A DNA stretch of 64,000 nucleotides, from the NCBI GenBank assembly GCA_031390755.1, contig JANMTS010000180.1:1-64000 (forward strand), read 5' to 3'. Each line of letters opens with the position of its first letter. Position 1 is the first letter of the stretch. Below are positions 24,739-33,105 of this stretch, one piece after another. The notes beneath the pieces were generated by a model. That model saw nothing but the letters and a program-made list of their open reading frames with translations. It made no database searches and was not told the origin of the DNA. A program made the translations under genes and the position numbers. Origin of the DNA: DATMER01 sp031390755. Lineage in GTDB: Bacteria > Acidobacteriota > Thermoanaerobaculia > Multivoradales > UBA5704.

Positions 24739-25077
24739 CTGCAACAAACAAGCGTTCCCGGCCTCCGGGAAACGTCAACTTGTTGCAAAGTGGACTCTCT
24801 TTGCAACTTTCAAGCTTGACTTGCAACAAGGAGGGTTGCAGTTGCAACAGGCAAGGTTTCCTTCGCAACAGGAAAGCTTGACCTGCAACAAATAAGCTCT
24901 CCCGCTGACCGGGAAGACTTATTTGTTGCAACTTGGACTTATTTGTTGCAAGTCAACCTTGACTTGCAACAGGGAAGACTCTCCCCGCGACCGGGAAACG
25001 TCTCCGGACGGCCGGGAGATCTTCTTTGTTGCAGGTCGAGCCTATTTGTTGCAGGTCGGATGTGGTTGTTGCAGCTT
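24739..25077. repeat. Array of TTGCAAC/GTTGCAA boxes and nested hairpins
   Basis: About 14 copies of a TTGCA core in both orientations occur in 340 bp. Three elements are bounded by GCAACA...TGTTGC around a GC-rich core: 24741-24786, 24893-24931 and 24965-25033. Direct copies of a box like AAGCTTGACTTGCAACA recur at about 24812, 24883 and 24955 (71-72 bp spacing), and ACTTATTTGTTGCAA occurs twice in tandem. No protein gene is convincing here. The nature is unknown: decayed mobile elements, protein-binding array or structured RNA are all possible. Confidence 0.75.
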
Positions 25078-25145
25078 GGCGGCGGTGAAGACCCCGCCGG
25101 GTCAGGGCATTCCGGGGATGAGCTCGTGGTGACGGGCCTCGCGGA

Positions 25146-25319
25146 TCAAACTCCCTCCGGCCCGTATCCGAGGATCTCTTCTCGTTCCTGTTTCGAGATT
25201 CCCTGCCGTAGCTCGGCAGGAACCTTGGGCCAGACTTCGTTCTCGAGACGTGCCCAGAAGCGATCGGCCCGCTCCGCCATGCCGGGCTTCGCGTCGGGGT
25301 TTTTGTTTGTCAGGGTCAT
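25146..25319 (-). CDS. 57-aa small protein resembling VapB-like antitoxins (orphan)
   Basis: The frame begins MTLTNKNPDAKPG and ends KQEREEILGYGPEGV, with ERADRFWARLENEVWPKVPAEL in the middle. The pattern of a Trp-Pro then a terminal ILGYGPEGV recalls short antitoxins I associate with PIN toxins, but I cannot verify this. No Shine-Dalgarno is visible and no toxin follows downstream, so it could be a relic. The GC-rich composition and clean amino acid use support translation. Confidence 0.5.
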   Translation of the reverse strand: MTLTNKNPDAKPGMAERADRFWARLENEVWPKVPAELRQGISKQEREEILGYGPEGV

Positions 25320-25380
25320 AAGAGTAAGAAGGAAACGCAGGGGCGCTCTGCATCGCGCCCCCGCGGGACTGCAGTCTACC

Positions 25381-27186
25381 CTACCAGCCGCACGTCTGGC
25401 CCTTGTTCTGTGCGTCGAGCCAGGTCTTGAGCGGGGCGAAGTAGTCGAGGATCGCCGTGGCGTCCATCTTGTCCTGGCCGGTGACGACCTTCAGGGCCTC
25501 GGGCCAGGGGCGGCTGGCGCCCATGGCGAGCATGGCCTGGAGGCGCTTGCCGGCTTCGGCGTTGCCGTAGATGGAGCAGCGGTTCAGCGGCCCCTTGTTG
25601 CCCGCGACCTGGCAGAGGCCGCGGTGGAGCTGGAACTGGAGGATGTCGGCCAGGAAGTAGCGCGTGTAGGGCGTGTTGCCCGGCACGTGGTACTTCGCGC
25701 CCGCGTCGAAATCCTTCTCGCTCCGGGGGACCGGCGGCATGATGCCCTGGTACTTCTGGCGCAGCTCCCACCAGCCGGCGTTGTACTCGTCCGGACCGTA
25801 CTCGCCCGAGAAGACCTTCCAGCGCCACTGATCGATCAGGAGGCCGAAGGGCAGGAAGGCCACCTTGTCCAGGGCCAGCCGCATGAGCAGGCCGAGATCC
25901 TTCGAGGTGTCCGGCACGGTCTCGATCAGGCCGACCTTCTTCAGGTACTCGGGCGTGATCGACAGCGCGATCGTGTCGCCGACCGCCTCGTGGAAGCCGT
26001 CGTTGGCGCTGTCCTGATAGAGGAAGGGCTGCTGGTTGTAGGCGCGCTGATAGAAGTTGTGGCCGAGCTCGTGGTGGATGGTCGCGAAGTCCTCCTCCTT
26101 GGGCTCGATGCACATCTTGATGCGCAGGTCGTCCTTGAAGTCGAGGCTCCAGGCGCTCGCGTGGCAGACCACGTCCCGGTCCTTCGGCTTGGTGAGGAGC
26201 GAGCGCTCCCAGAAGGTGTCCGGCAGCGGCGCGAAGCCGAGCGAGGTGAAGAAGGTCTCGCCGTACTTCACCATCTGCTTCGCGTCGGTCTTGCGCTCCT
26301 CCAGGATCTTGGTGAGGTCGTAGCCCGGATCGGCCTGCGGCGGAGCCGTGAGGTCGAAGATGTTGCCCCAGCTCTGCGCCCACATGTTGCCCAGCAGGTG
26401 CGCCGGGATCGGCTTGTCGAGCGCCACGACCTGGTCGCCGTACTTCTTGTTCAACTGCGCCCGGACGTAGCAGTGGAGCGAGTTGTAGAGCGGCTGCACC
26501 TGGCCCCAGAGGCGGTCCAGCTCCTTGGCGAAGTCGTCCGGCGGCATGTCGTACTTGGAGCGCCAGAGAGCGCCGGTGTCCTTGTAGCCAAGCTCGCGGG
26601 CGCCTTCGTTGGCGATCTCCACGAGGCGGGCGTACTCGTCGCGCATCGGCGGCGAGATCGAGTGCCAGCCGGTCCAGGCCTCGAGCAGCTCCTTGGGATC
26701 GCGGCTGCGGCCCAGGATGTTGTCCAGCTCGCCCAGCTCCATGCATTCTTTCCCCGGAGGACAATACTTGCCGGAGCCGTACTGGCTCTCCAGCGACGCC
26801 GCGAGGCGGGTCAGCTCGCCGGTCTTCTCCGGATCGCTGGGGGCGGCGAGGGTCAGGCCGCGCTTCATCAGGTCGATCTGGCGGCGCACGTCCTCGGGCA
26901 GCTGGACGCCGTCGAAGCGGGCGGCCGCCTTGGCGTACTCGACGGCCTTGGTCAGCGCGACCTCGTTGCGCTGGGCGGCCAGGATCTCGGTGTCGTAGGT
27001 GATGAAGTTCGACTGCACCCACTGGGCGCGGCCGGCGTCGATGGCCAGATCCAGCATCTCGGTGGTGGCGGTCTCGATGAACTTCCGGGCTTCGGCCTCG
27101 TCCGGCTTGCCCTGGGCGAACCCGGGGGCCACCATGGCAACGGCGAGGGCCAGGCAGAGACTACATACAGACATCACACGCTTCAT
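25381..27186 (-). CDS. Secreted M2 family peptidyl-dipeptidase (ACE-like)
   Basis: 601 aa with a signal peptide (KRVMSVCSLCLALAVAMVAPGFAQ). The zinc motif HEXXH is in ATIHHELGHNFYQRAY and the third ligand Glu in NDGFHEAVGDTIALS. This is the gluzincin arrangement of angiotensin-converting enzyme homologues, which remove C-terminal dipeptides. Conserved WAQSWGNIFDL and YFLADILQFQLHRGLC, and cysteine pairs (CPPGKEC), also match. ATG 27186 follows GGAGGAAATCATCTG; the longer open frame is a shadow. Probably periplasmic peptide degradation. Confidence 0.94.
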   Translation of the reverse strand: MKRVMSVCSLCLALAVAMVAPGFAQGKPDEAEARKFIETATTEMLDLAIDAGRAQWVQSNFITYDTEILAAQRNEVALTKAVEYAKAAARFDGVQLPEDVRRQIDLMKRGLTLAAPSDPEKTGELTRLAASLESQYGSGKYCPPGKECMELGELDNILGRSRDPKELLEAWTGWHSISPPMRDEYARLVEIANEGARELGYKDTGALWRSKYDMPPDDFAKELDRLWGQVQPLYNSLHCYVRAQLNKKYGDQVVALDKPIPAHLLGNMWAQSWGNIFDLTAPPQADPGYDLTKILEERKTDAKQMVKYGETFFTSLGFAPLPDTFWERSLLTKPKDRDVVCHASAWSLDFKDDLRIKMCIEPKEEDFATIHHELGHNFYQRAYNQQPFLYQDSANDGFHEAVGDTIALSITPEYLKKVGLIETVPDTSKDLGLLMRLALDKVAFLPFGLLIDQWRWKVFSGEYGPDEYNAGWWELRQKYQGIMPPVPRSEKDFDAGAKYHVPGNTPYTRYFLADILQFQLHRGLCQVAGNKGPLNRCSIYGNAEAGKRLQAMLAMGASRPWPEALKVVTGQDKMDATAILDYFAPLKTWLDAQNKGQTCGW

Positions 27187-27226
27187 CAGATGATTTCCTC
27201 CGCAGGATTGTGCAGCGCGGGTTTTC

Positions 27227-28438
27227 TCAGTCCGCCAGAACCTCGGCCATCCGCGTGAGCCCCTCTTCGAGGGTCGCGCGGGAGCAGGCAAAGGAGATGC
27301 GGATGTGTTCGTCGGAACCGAAGGCGGCGCCCGGAACGACGGCGACCTGGGCCTTCTCCAGCAGGTACTCACAGAATTCGATCGACCCCTGGCGGCCGGG
27401 CCGGTAGGCGTCGACGACCCGGGGGAAGGCGTAGAAGGCGCCGTCCGGCGGCCGGCATTCGACGCCGGGGAGCTGGTTGAGCCGCGGCACCAGCAGCGCG
27501 CGCCGGGCCGCGTACTCCGCGATCATGGCCGGCACGGTCGGCCCGGCGTGACGCAGGGCCTCCAGGGCGCCGACCATGGCGAACGAGGTCGGGTTGGAGG
27601 TGGCGTGGCTCTGGATCGTCTCGACGGCCCTGACGATCGGCGACGGTCCGAGCAGGTAGCCGACCCGCCAGCCGGTCATGGCGTAGGTCTTGGAGAACGA
27701 TCCCACGACCACGACGGTGTCCGGGAACTCCGCGGCGAGCCGTGCGGCGCCCGCATGGCGCAGGCCGTCGTAGACGAACCGCTCGTAGGTCTCATCGGAG
27801 ATCACCAGAAGACCGCGCTCGGCGGCGGCCTCGACGATCGTCCGCATGTCCTCTTCGAGGATGACCCCGCCCGTCGGATTGCACGGGGAGTTCACGAGGA
27901 TGGCCCGCGTCCGGTCGGTGATCGCTTCGAGGATCGCTCCGGCATGGATGCGGAAACCATCCGAGCCGCAGGTCGGGACCATGACGGGCGTGCCGCCCGC
28001 GAAGCGCACCTGCTCGGGCAGGCTGACCCAGGCCGGCGACGGGATGACGACCTCGTCGCCCTCGTCGCAGACCGCCAGCGCCAGCTCGAAGAGCGCGGCC
28101 TTGCCGCCGACCGTGACCACCGACTGCGCGGGCGTCCAGGGCGCGCCATAGCGGACCCGGTAGTCGTCGGCGAGGGCGGATCGAAGCTCGGGCATGCCGC
28201 TGCCCGGCGTGTAGCGGGTGAAGCCGGTCTGAAGAGCGTGACAGGCGGCCTCCACGGCGACGGCCGGGGAGTCGAAATCGGGCTCGCCGGCGCCGAAGTC
28301 GACGACCGGCACGCCCTGGGCCTTGAGAGCCAGGGCGCGCCGGGAGACCTTGAGCGTGGCCGATTCAGCGATACGGGACGCGCGGGCGGAGAGCTTCACG
28401 GCGGGGGATCGTATCACCGCGGCCCCGTTCCGGGTCAT
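27227..28438 (-). CDS. Class I aminotransferase (aspartate/prephenate aminotransferase type)
   Basis: 403 aa PLP enzyme: VDFGAGEPDFDSPAVAVEA, TRYTPGSGMPELR, VNSPCNPTGGV, ISDETYERFVYDG and the PLP lysine in SFSKTYAMTGWRVGYLLG, then IRISFACSRATLEEGL. This is the subgroup I-gamma type close to bacterial AspC/AspAT-PAT, so aspartate or a related amino acid is the likely donor; exact specificity cannot be read. The ATG overlaps the stop of the upstream matrixin-like gene (ATGA). Gene symbol withheld. Confidence 0.9.
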   Translation of the reverse strand: MTRNGAAVIRSPAVKLSARASRIAESATLKVSRRALALKAQGVPVVDFGAGEPDFDSPAVAVEAACHALQTGFTRYTPGSGMPELRSALADDYRVRYGAPWTPAQSVVTVGGKAALFELALAVCDEGDEVVIPSPAWVSLPEQVRFAGGTPVMVPTCGSDGFRIHAGAILEAITDRTRAILVNSPCNPTGGVILEEDMRTIVEAAAERGLLVISDETYERFVYDGLRHAGAARLAAEFPDTVVVVGSFSKTYAMTGWRVGYLLGPSPIVRAVETIQSHATSNPTSFAMVGALEALRHAGPTVPAMIAEYAARRALLVPRLNQLPGVECRPPDGAFYAFPRVVDAYRPGRQGSIEFCEYLLEKAQVAVVPGAAFGSDEHIRISFACSRATLEEGLTRMAEVLAD

Positions 28439-29289
28439 TGCGGCCAGCTCCCCCAGACGCTGCAGAGGCCGCTGTGGTCCACCGGGGACAGGGAATTCCG
28501 GACGCCGGCATAGACCGGCCCCATAGCGGAGTCGAGCGGCGGGCCGACGTGCCCGAGGCCCAGGGAGTGCCCGGACTCGTGGAGGGCCACCGACTCCAGG
28601 TCGAAGGCGGCGTCGGCGCCCAGCCACGAAAAGCCGGAGTTGTAGTAGATCTCGTTGGCCGCGGTATCCATGTAACCGTCGTGATCGACGTCCGTGGGCT
28701 CGCCGTCGGGCCCGACGAAGACGAAGGTCACGGAAAAGGCGAGGATCGTGTCGCCGCCGCCGGGGCCGCTCACGTCGTCGAAGAAGGCCGGCGGCAGGAA
28801 GCCGGCGTGGACGATGTCGGCCAGCCGGTAGTCGCCGACGCCGCCGTAGCCGAACGCGGAGTCGAAGAGATCGGGATCGGCGCCGTCGGACGGACGCTTG
28901 ACCAGCATGGCGTTGCGCAGGCAGGTCTGGTCGGACCAGGCCTTCATGGCGCGGTCGATCGCCAACTCGGCCGCTCCCGGCGCAAGACCGCTGCCGGCGA
29001 GATCCTGGCCGTCGACCAGGTAGGTGATCCGGGTGCCGTCGGCCCGGCGGCGGGCGTCGCCGGGAACCCAGCGGAACGGCTGGGAGTGGAGCCGGCTGCT
29101 CGCCCGGCCGTTTCCGGCCCCGAGAAACTCGATCTGCTCGACTCGCAGGTCCATCCACAGCGCCTTAAGCTCGCCGTTGAATTCCTGCATGGCGTGGATC
29201 GCATAGCGATCCCCTTCCTGGGCTGACCCGGAAGTCGGCGCGAAAAGCAGTCCCAGCAGGCCCACCGCGAGAACGGTATTTCTGTCCAT
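28435..29289 (-). CDS. Secreted matrixin-like zinc metalloprotease
   Basis: About 284 aa with a signal peptide (MDRNTVLAVGLLGLLFAPTSGSA is the leading region). The metzincin motif HExxHxxGxxH is complete in ALHESGHSLGLGHVG near residue 245, followed by a Met-containing turn (SAMGPVYAG). Two acidic turns, DGEPTDVDHDGYMD, may bind calcium. ATG 29289 is preferred to 29301 because AAAGGA is better spaced from it. It overlaps the aminotransferase gene by ATGA, an odd functional pairing. Confidence 0.88.
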   Translation of the reverse strand: MDRNTVLAVGLLGLLFAPTSGSAQEGDRYAIHAMQEFNGELKALWMDLRVEQIEFLGAGNGRASSRLHSQPFRWVPGDARRRADGTRITYLVDGQDLAGSGLAPGAAELAIDRAMKAWSDQTCLRNAMLVKRPSDGADPDLFDSAFGYGGVGDYRLADIVHAGFLPPAFFDDVSGPGGGDTILAFSVTFVFVGPDGEPTDVDHDGYMDTAANEIYYNSGFSWLGADAAFDLESVALHESGHSLGLGHVGPPLDSAMGPVYAGVRNSLSPVDHSGLCSVWGSWPQ

Positions 29290-29454
29290 GACCTCACCCA
29301 TCCTTTCAACCGAATGATTTGATTCAGATTAATGGCACGCCTGACAAGCCCGTCAGCGTAGCCCATCATCATCCATAGGTGCCGCGAAACTGGAAAAACA
29401 AGACGGTCCTCTTCAAGGCACCGCCGAAGGGTCTGTTTCCCCCATGGTATCTTG

Positions 29455-31338
29455 ATGAGCATGAAGGGACGTATCTTTTTCCGCTCCATCTTCGGGCTGG
29501 CCACTCTTTTCGCCCTCGGGCTTCCCGAAATCGCCATTGCCCAACTGACCCTCCAGGAGAAGGCCGCGGTGGCCCTGACCGCCGACCGGACGGCCTACGA
29601 GCCCGGCCAGACGGCGCGCATCGCCGCCCGGGTGACGATCGAGGACAGCTGGCACATCAACAGCAACACGCCGACCTTCGACTACCTGATCCCCACGAAG
29701 CTCGACCTGGAGCTGCCCGCGGGATGGCCGGCGGAGACGGTGCGCTATCCCGATCATGCGATGAAGACGTTCGCGTTCGCGGACCAGCCGCTCGCGGTCT
29801 ACGACGGCTCGGTCGTGATCCTGGCCGAGGTGACGGTTCCGGCCGGCACCGCCGCCGGACCGGTGCCGCTGAAGGCCGCCCTGCGCTATCAGGCCTGCAA
29901 CGACTCGCAGTGCCTGCCGCCGGTGACGACGGACGTGACGCTCGCCATGACCGTCGGACCGGGCGGTACCCCGATCGAGAGCGAGCTGTTCCGGGACGGC
30001 GCCGCCTCCGCGGCCGCTGGAACCGCCGCAACGGCGGCCCCCGCGGAGGGCGGCGGACCGTCCAATCCGGCGGCGCCCCCGGCGCCCCGCGGGCTCGGCG
30101 TGATGCTTCTCCTCGCGCTCGTGGGCGGGCTGATCCTCAACGCCATGCCGTGCGTGCTGCCGGTGCTCTCGCTCAAGGTCTTCGGCCTGGTGCGCAGCGC
30201 GGGCCACGGCCGGACCGAGGTGGTGCGCGGCGCGCTGGCCACGGCGGCGGGCATCCTGGTCTCGTTCCTGGCGCTGGCGGTCGCGGCGATCGCGGCGCGC
30301 GCCGCGGGCGCGGCGGTGGGGTGGGGCATCCAGTTCCAGCGGCCGGGCTTCGTGGCGTTCCTCGCCGTGGTGGTGGTGCTGTTCTGCCTCAACCTGTGGG
30401 GGCTGTTCGAGATCCCGCTGCCGCAGCGGCTGGCGCGGCTCGGCGGCAACGCGCCCCGCGAGGGCGTCTCCGGCCATTTCGCCTCGGGCCTGTTCGCGAC
30501 GCTGATGGCGACGCCCTGCTCGGCGCCCTTCCTGGGCACGGCGGTGGGCTTCGCGCTGGCGCAGCCGACGCCGGTGATCCTGGCGATCTTCGCGGCGGTG
30601 GGGATCGGCATGGGCCTTCCTTATCTCTTGCTGGCGGTGGCGCCGGGCACGGCCCGCCTCCTCCCCCGCCCCGGCGCCTGGATGGACACGTTCAAGGGCG
30701 TCATGGGCTTCCTGCTCGCCGCGGCCGCGGTCTGGCTGTTCTACGTGCTGTCGAGCCAGGTCTCGCCGGAGCGGGTGGCCGCGATTGAGCTGGGGCTGCT
30801 GACGCTCAGCCTCTTCCTCTGGCTCCGCCACCGCAACATGGAGGCGGGAGGCTCCAGCCTCGGCATGCGCCGGCTCGCCGAGATCGGCGTGGTCGCCGCC
30901 GTCGCCGTCACCGTGGGCATCGCGGCGGTCTCGCCGGCCGTTGGTGCAAAGAATCTGTCAGCGGATTCGTCCGCCGGCCTGATCTCCTGGGAGACCTGGG
31001 AGCGCGCCAAGGCCGAGTCTCTGGCCGCCGAGGGCAAGCTGGTCTTCGTGGACGTGACCGCGGACTGGTGCTTCACCTGCAAGGTGAACGAGCGGCTGGT
31101 TCTGGAGACGCCCGAGATCGCGGCGGCGTTCAAGGAGCACGGCGTCGTCCCCCTGAAGGCCGACTGGACGAACCGCAACGAGGAGATCGGGAAGTTCCTG
31201 GCCGAGCACGGCCGCTACGGCATCCCCTTCTATCTGCTCTACCGGCCGGGCCAGGAGCCGCGGGTTTTCAGCGAGCTGCTGACGAAGGACGGGCTGGCCG
31301 AGGCGGTGCGGGAGTCGGCGACGGTGGCGCAGAATTGA
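29455..31338 (+). CDS. DsbD-type protein-disulfide reductase
   Basis: About 627 aa, three domains. After a signal sequence, a periplasmic alpha domain carries the Cys pair in YQACNDSQCLPP. A central membrane domain with about eight helices holds the redox cysteines in NAMPCVLPVLSLK and MATPCSAPFLG. A C-terminal thioredoxin domain has WCFTCK. It moves reducing power from cytoplasmic thioredoxin to periplasmic thiols (disulfide isomerisation, cytochrome c maturation or repair). TTG 29452, ATG 29455 and ATG 29461 are all possible starts. Divergent from the matrixin gene. Confidence 0.92.
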   Translation: MSMKGRIFFRSIFGLATLFALGLPEIAIAQLTLQEKAAVALTADRTAYEPGQTARIAARVTIEDSWHINSNTPTFDYLIPTKLDLELPAGWPAETVRYPDHAMKTFAFADQPLAVYDGSVVILAEVTVPAGTAAGPVPLKAALRYQACNDSQCLPPVTTDVTLAMTVGPGGTPIESELFRDGAASAAAGTAATAAPAEGGGPSNPAAPPAPRGLGVMLLLALVGGLILNAMPCVLPVLSLKVFGLVRSAGHGRTEVVRGALATAAGILVSFLALAVAAIAARAAGAAVGWGIQFQRPGFVAFLAVVVVLFCLNLWGLFEIPLPQRLARLGGNAPREGVSGHFASGLFATLMATPCSAPFLGTAVGFALAQPTPVILAIFAAVGIGMGLPYLLLAVAPGTARLLPRPGAWMDTFKGVMGFLLAAAAVWLFYVLSSQVSPERVAAIELGLLTLSLFLWLRHRNMEAGGSSLGMRRLAEIGVVAAVAVTVGIAAVSPAVGAKNLSADSSAGLISWETWERAKAESLAAEGKLVFVDVTADWCFTCKVNERLVLETPEIAAAFKEHGVVPLKADWTNRNEEIGKFLAEHGRYGIPFYLLYRPGQEPRVFSELLTKDGLAEAVRESATVAQN

Positions 31339-31344
31339 AAATCC

Positions 31345-31436
31345 TGTAGGGGCAACCCTTGTGGTTGCCCTCGGTGGATAGCGAGATTCAGGCGGGAAAA
31401 TCCAAATCCAGGGCAACCACGAGGGTTGCCCCTACA
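31345..31436. repeat. 27-bp inverted repeat between dsbD-like gene and rarA
   Basis: Arms TGTAGGGGCAACCCTTGTGG... (31345-31371) and its complement (31410-31436), separated by 38 bp. It resembles a widespread intergenic palindrome (GGGGCAACC..GTGGTTGCCC). The right arm includes the rarA stop codon. It may terminate both convergent transcripts. Confidence 0.85.
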
Positions 31437-32811
31437 CATCTCTCTTCTGCTTCGCGGCCTCCCGCAGCTCGCGAACCTTCTCCATCCTCTCCTTGAGCTT
31501 CGCCTCGAAGCCCTTCCCCTTCGGCTCGTAGAACCGCGTCCCCTGGAGCGACTCGGGCAGGCAGTCGAGCCCGCCCGTCCCCTCCTCGGTGTCGTGGGCG
31601 TAAACGTAGCCCTTGCCGTAGCCGAGCCCCTTCATGAGCGTGGTCGGAGCGTTGCGGATCGACTTCGGGACCGGGTCCGCGGGCCGCTCCTCCACCGTCC
31701 GCCGGGCCGCGCCGTAGGCGGCATAGACCGCGTTGCTCTTGGGCGCCAGCGCCAGGTAGAGAACGGCTTCGGCCAGCGCCAGCTCGCCCTCGGGGGAACC
31801 GAGGCGCTGGTAGGCGTCCCAGGCCGCGAGGGTGATCGTGAGCGCCTGGGGATCGGCGAGCCCCACGTCCTCGCTGGCGAAGCGGACCATGCGGCGGGCG
31901 AGATAGCGGGGATCCTCGCCGGCCGCGAGCATGCGGGTCAGCCAGTAGAGAGAAGCGTCGGCGTCGCTGTCCCGCAACGACTTGTGGAGCGCCGAGATGA
32001 GATTGAAGTGCTCCTCGCCGGCCTTGTCGTAGAGCAGGATCTTGCGCTGGGCCAGGCGCTGAACGGCCGCGGCGTCGATGACCGTCTCCCCGGACGCCCC
32101 GGCGTCGGCCACGGAAAGCTCCAGGAGGTTCAGGACGCGCCGGGCGTCGCCGCTCGCGAGACCGGCGAGAGCCGCGAGAGCGTCATCGTCGGCCTCGACT
32201 CCCGAAGCGCCCAGCCCGCGCTCGGTGTCCTGAAGCGCGCGCCGCATCAATTCGATCAGATCGTCGGCCGAGTGGGCTTCGAGCACCACGACCCGGCACC
32301 GGGACAGGAGCGCGGCGTTCAGCTCGAAGGACGGATTCTCGGTGGTCGCGCCGACCAGCACCACGTCTCCCCTCTCCACATAAGGAAGGAAGGCGTCCTG
32401 CTGGGCGCGGTTGAAGCGGTGGATCTCGTCGACGAAGAGCAGCGTCCGCCGTCCCTGGGCCTTGCGCAGCCGGACCGCCTCGGCCATGACGTCCTTGACC
32501 TCCTTGATGCCGGAGGTGACGGCCGAGAACGGCACGAAGTGGGACGACGTCTCGGTGGCGATGAGCCGCGCCAGCGTGGTCTTCCCCGATCCCGGAGGCC
32601 CCCAGAAGATGAGCGAAGGCACCCGGTCCGCCGCGATCGCCCGGCGCAGGAAACCGCCTTCGCCGAGCAGCTCGGCATGCCCCACCACCTCGGAGAGCGA
32701 TCGGGGCCGCATGCGCTCGGCAAGGGGCGAGGGAGCGCCGGCTTCCGAGGAATCGTCTGCCCGGGGAGTCGTGGAGGTGGGTTCCTGGTCGTCGAAAAGA
32801 GTGCGAGGCAT
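31432..32811 (-). CDS. rarA: Replication-associated recombination protein RarA (MgsA)
   Basis: 459 aa AAA+ ATPase. Walker A WGPPGSGKTTLARL, Walker B TLLFVDEIHRFN, sensor 1 VLVGATTENPSF and arginine finger LSRC, then the C-terminal tetramerisation domain with LISALHKSLRDSDADASLYW and YVYAHDTEEG. An extra N-terminal 30 aa (DDQEPTSTTPRADD) is not conserved. It acts at stalled replication forks. The stop codon lies within a 27-bp inverted repeat. Confidence 0.95.
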   Translation of the reverse strand: MPRTLFDDQEPTSTTPRADDSSEAGAPSPLAERMRPRSLSEVVGHAELLGEGGFLRRAIAADRVPSLIFWGPPGSGKTTLARLIATETSSHFVPFSAVTSGIKEVKDVMAEAVRLRKAQGRRTLLFVDEIHRFNRAQQDAFLPYVERGDVVLVGATTENPSFELNAALLSRCRVVVLEAHSADDLIELMRRALQDTERGLGASGVEADDDALAALAGLASGDARRVLNLLELSVADAGASGETVIDAAAVQRLAQRKILLYDKAGEEHFNLISALHKSLRDSDADASLYWLTRMLAAGEDPRYLARRMVRFASEDVGLADPQALTITLAAWDAYQRLGSPEGELALAEAVLYLALAPKSNAVYAAYGAARRTVEERPADPVPKSIRNAPTTLMKGLGYGKGYVYAHDTEEGTGGLDCLPESLQGTRFYEPKGKGFEAKLKERMEKVRELREAAKQKRDV

Positions 32812-32855
32812 GGGTTGTGGTTTCCGTTCTGCGGTATCTGCGGTATTGTAACCGT

Positions 32856-33065
32856 ATGGCTACCCGAGCCGTGGACGTCCGTCACTGGACCCGAGACGAA
32901 TACGAGCAGCTCGCCGAATCCGGGGCTTTTCCGCCCGGCAAGCGGCTGGAGCTCGTGGACGGAGTCATCTACGAGATGTCCCCACAGAAAGGCCGCCACG
33001 CGGCAGGAATCCGGGGAGTGGAGGAAGCGCTAGGCCCTCACCCCCGGCCCCGGGCAGGGGGGTGA
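32856..33065 (+). pseudogene. Truncated Uma2-family (DUF820) endonuclease gene
   Basis: 69 codons matching only the N-terminal part of Uma2 proteins: VRHWTRDEYEQLAESGAFP and RLELVDGVIYEMSPQKGRHA, the usual domain start (full proteins are about 190 aa). The frame then runs into a copy of the palindromic repeat (33034-33069) and stops in it. The catalytic core is missing, so it is a remnant. Divergent from rarA with 44 bp between. Confidence 0.75.
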
Positions 33066-33069
33066 GGGC
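33034..33069. repeat. Short copy of the dispersed palindromic repeat
   Basis: GCCCTCACCCCCGGCCCC facing GGGCAGGGGGGTGAGGGC: the minimal form of the family, here without a variable centre, at the break of the Uma2 gene. Confidence 0.75.
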
Positions 33070-33105
33070 TCTTCAGGCCTCGGAACCCGCCATTCCAGAT
33101 CACCT

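Noticed and set aside
24739..25077. Considered as a second, decayed CRISPR array
   Set aside because: The boxes occur in both orientations and at irregular spacing, and the elements are themselves hairpins, unlike direct CRISPR repeats.
25102..25353. 83-codon minus-strand frame near the TTGCA array
   Set aside because: It shares DNA with the more protein-like 57-aa frame, which has better amino acid composition; both cannot be real.
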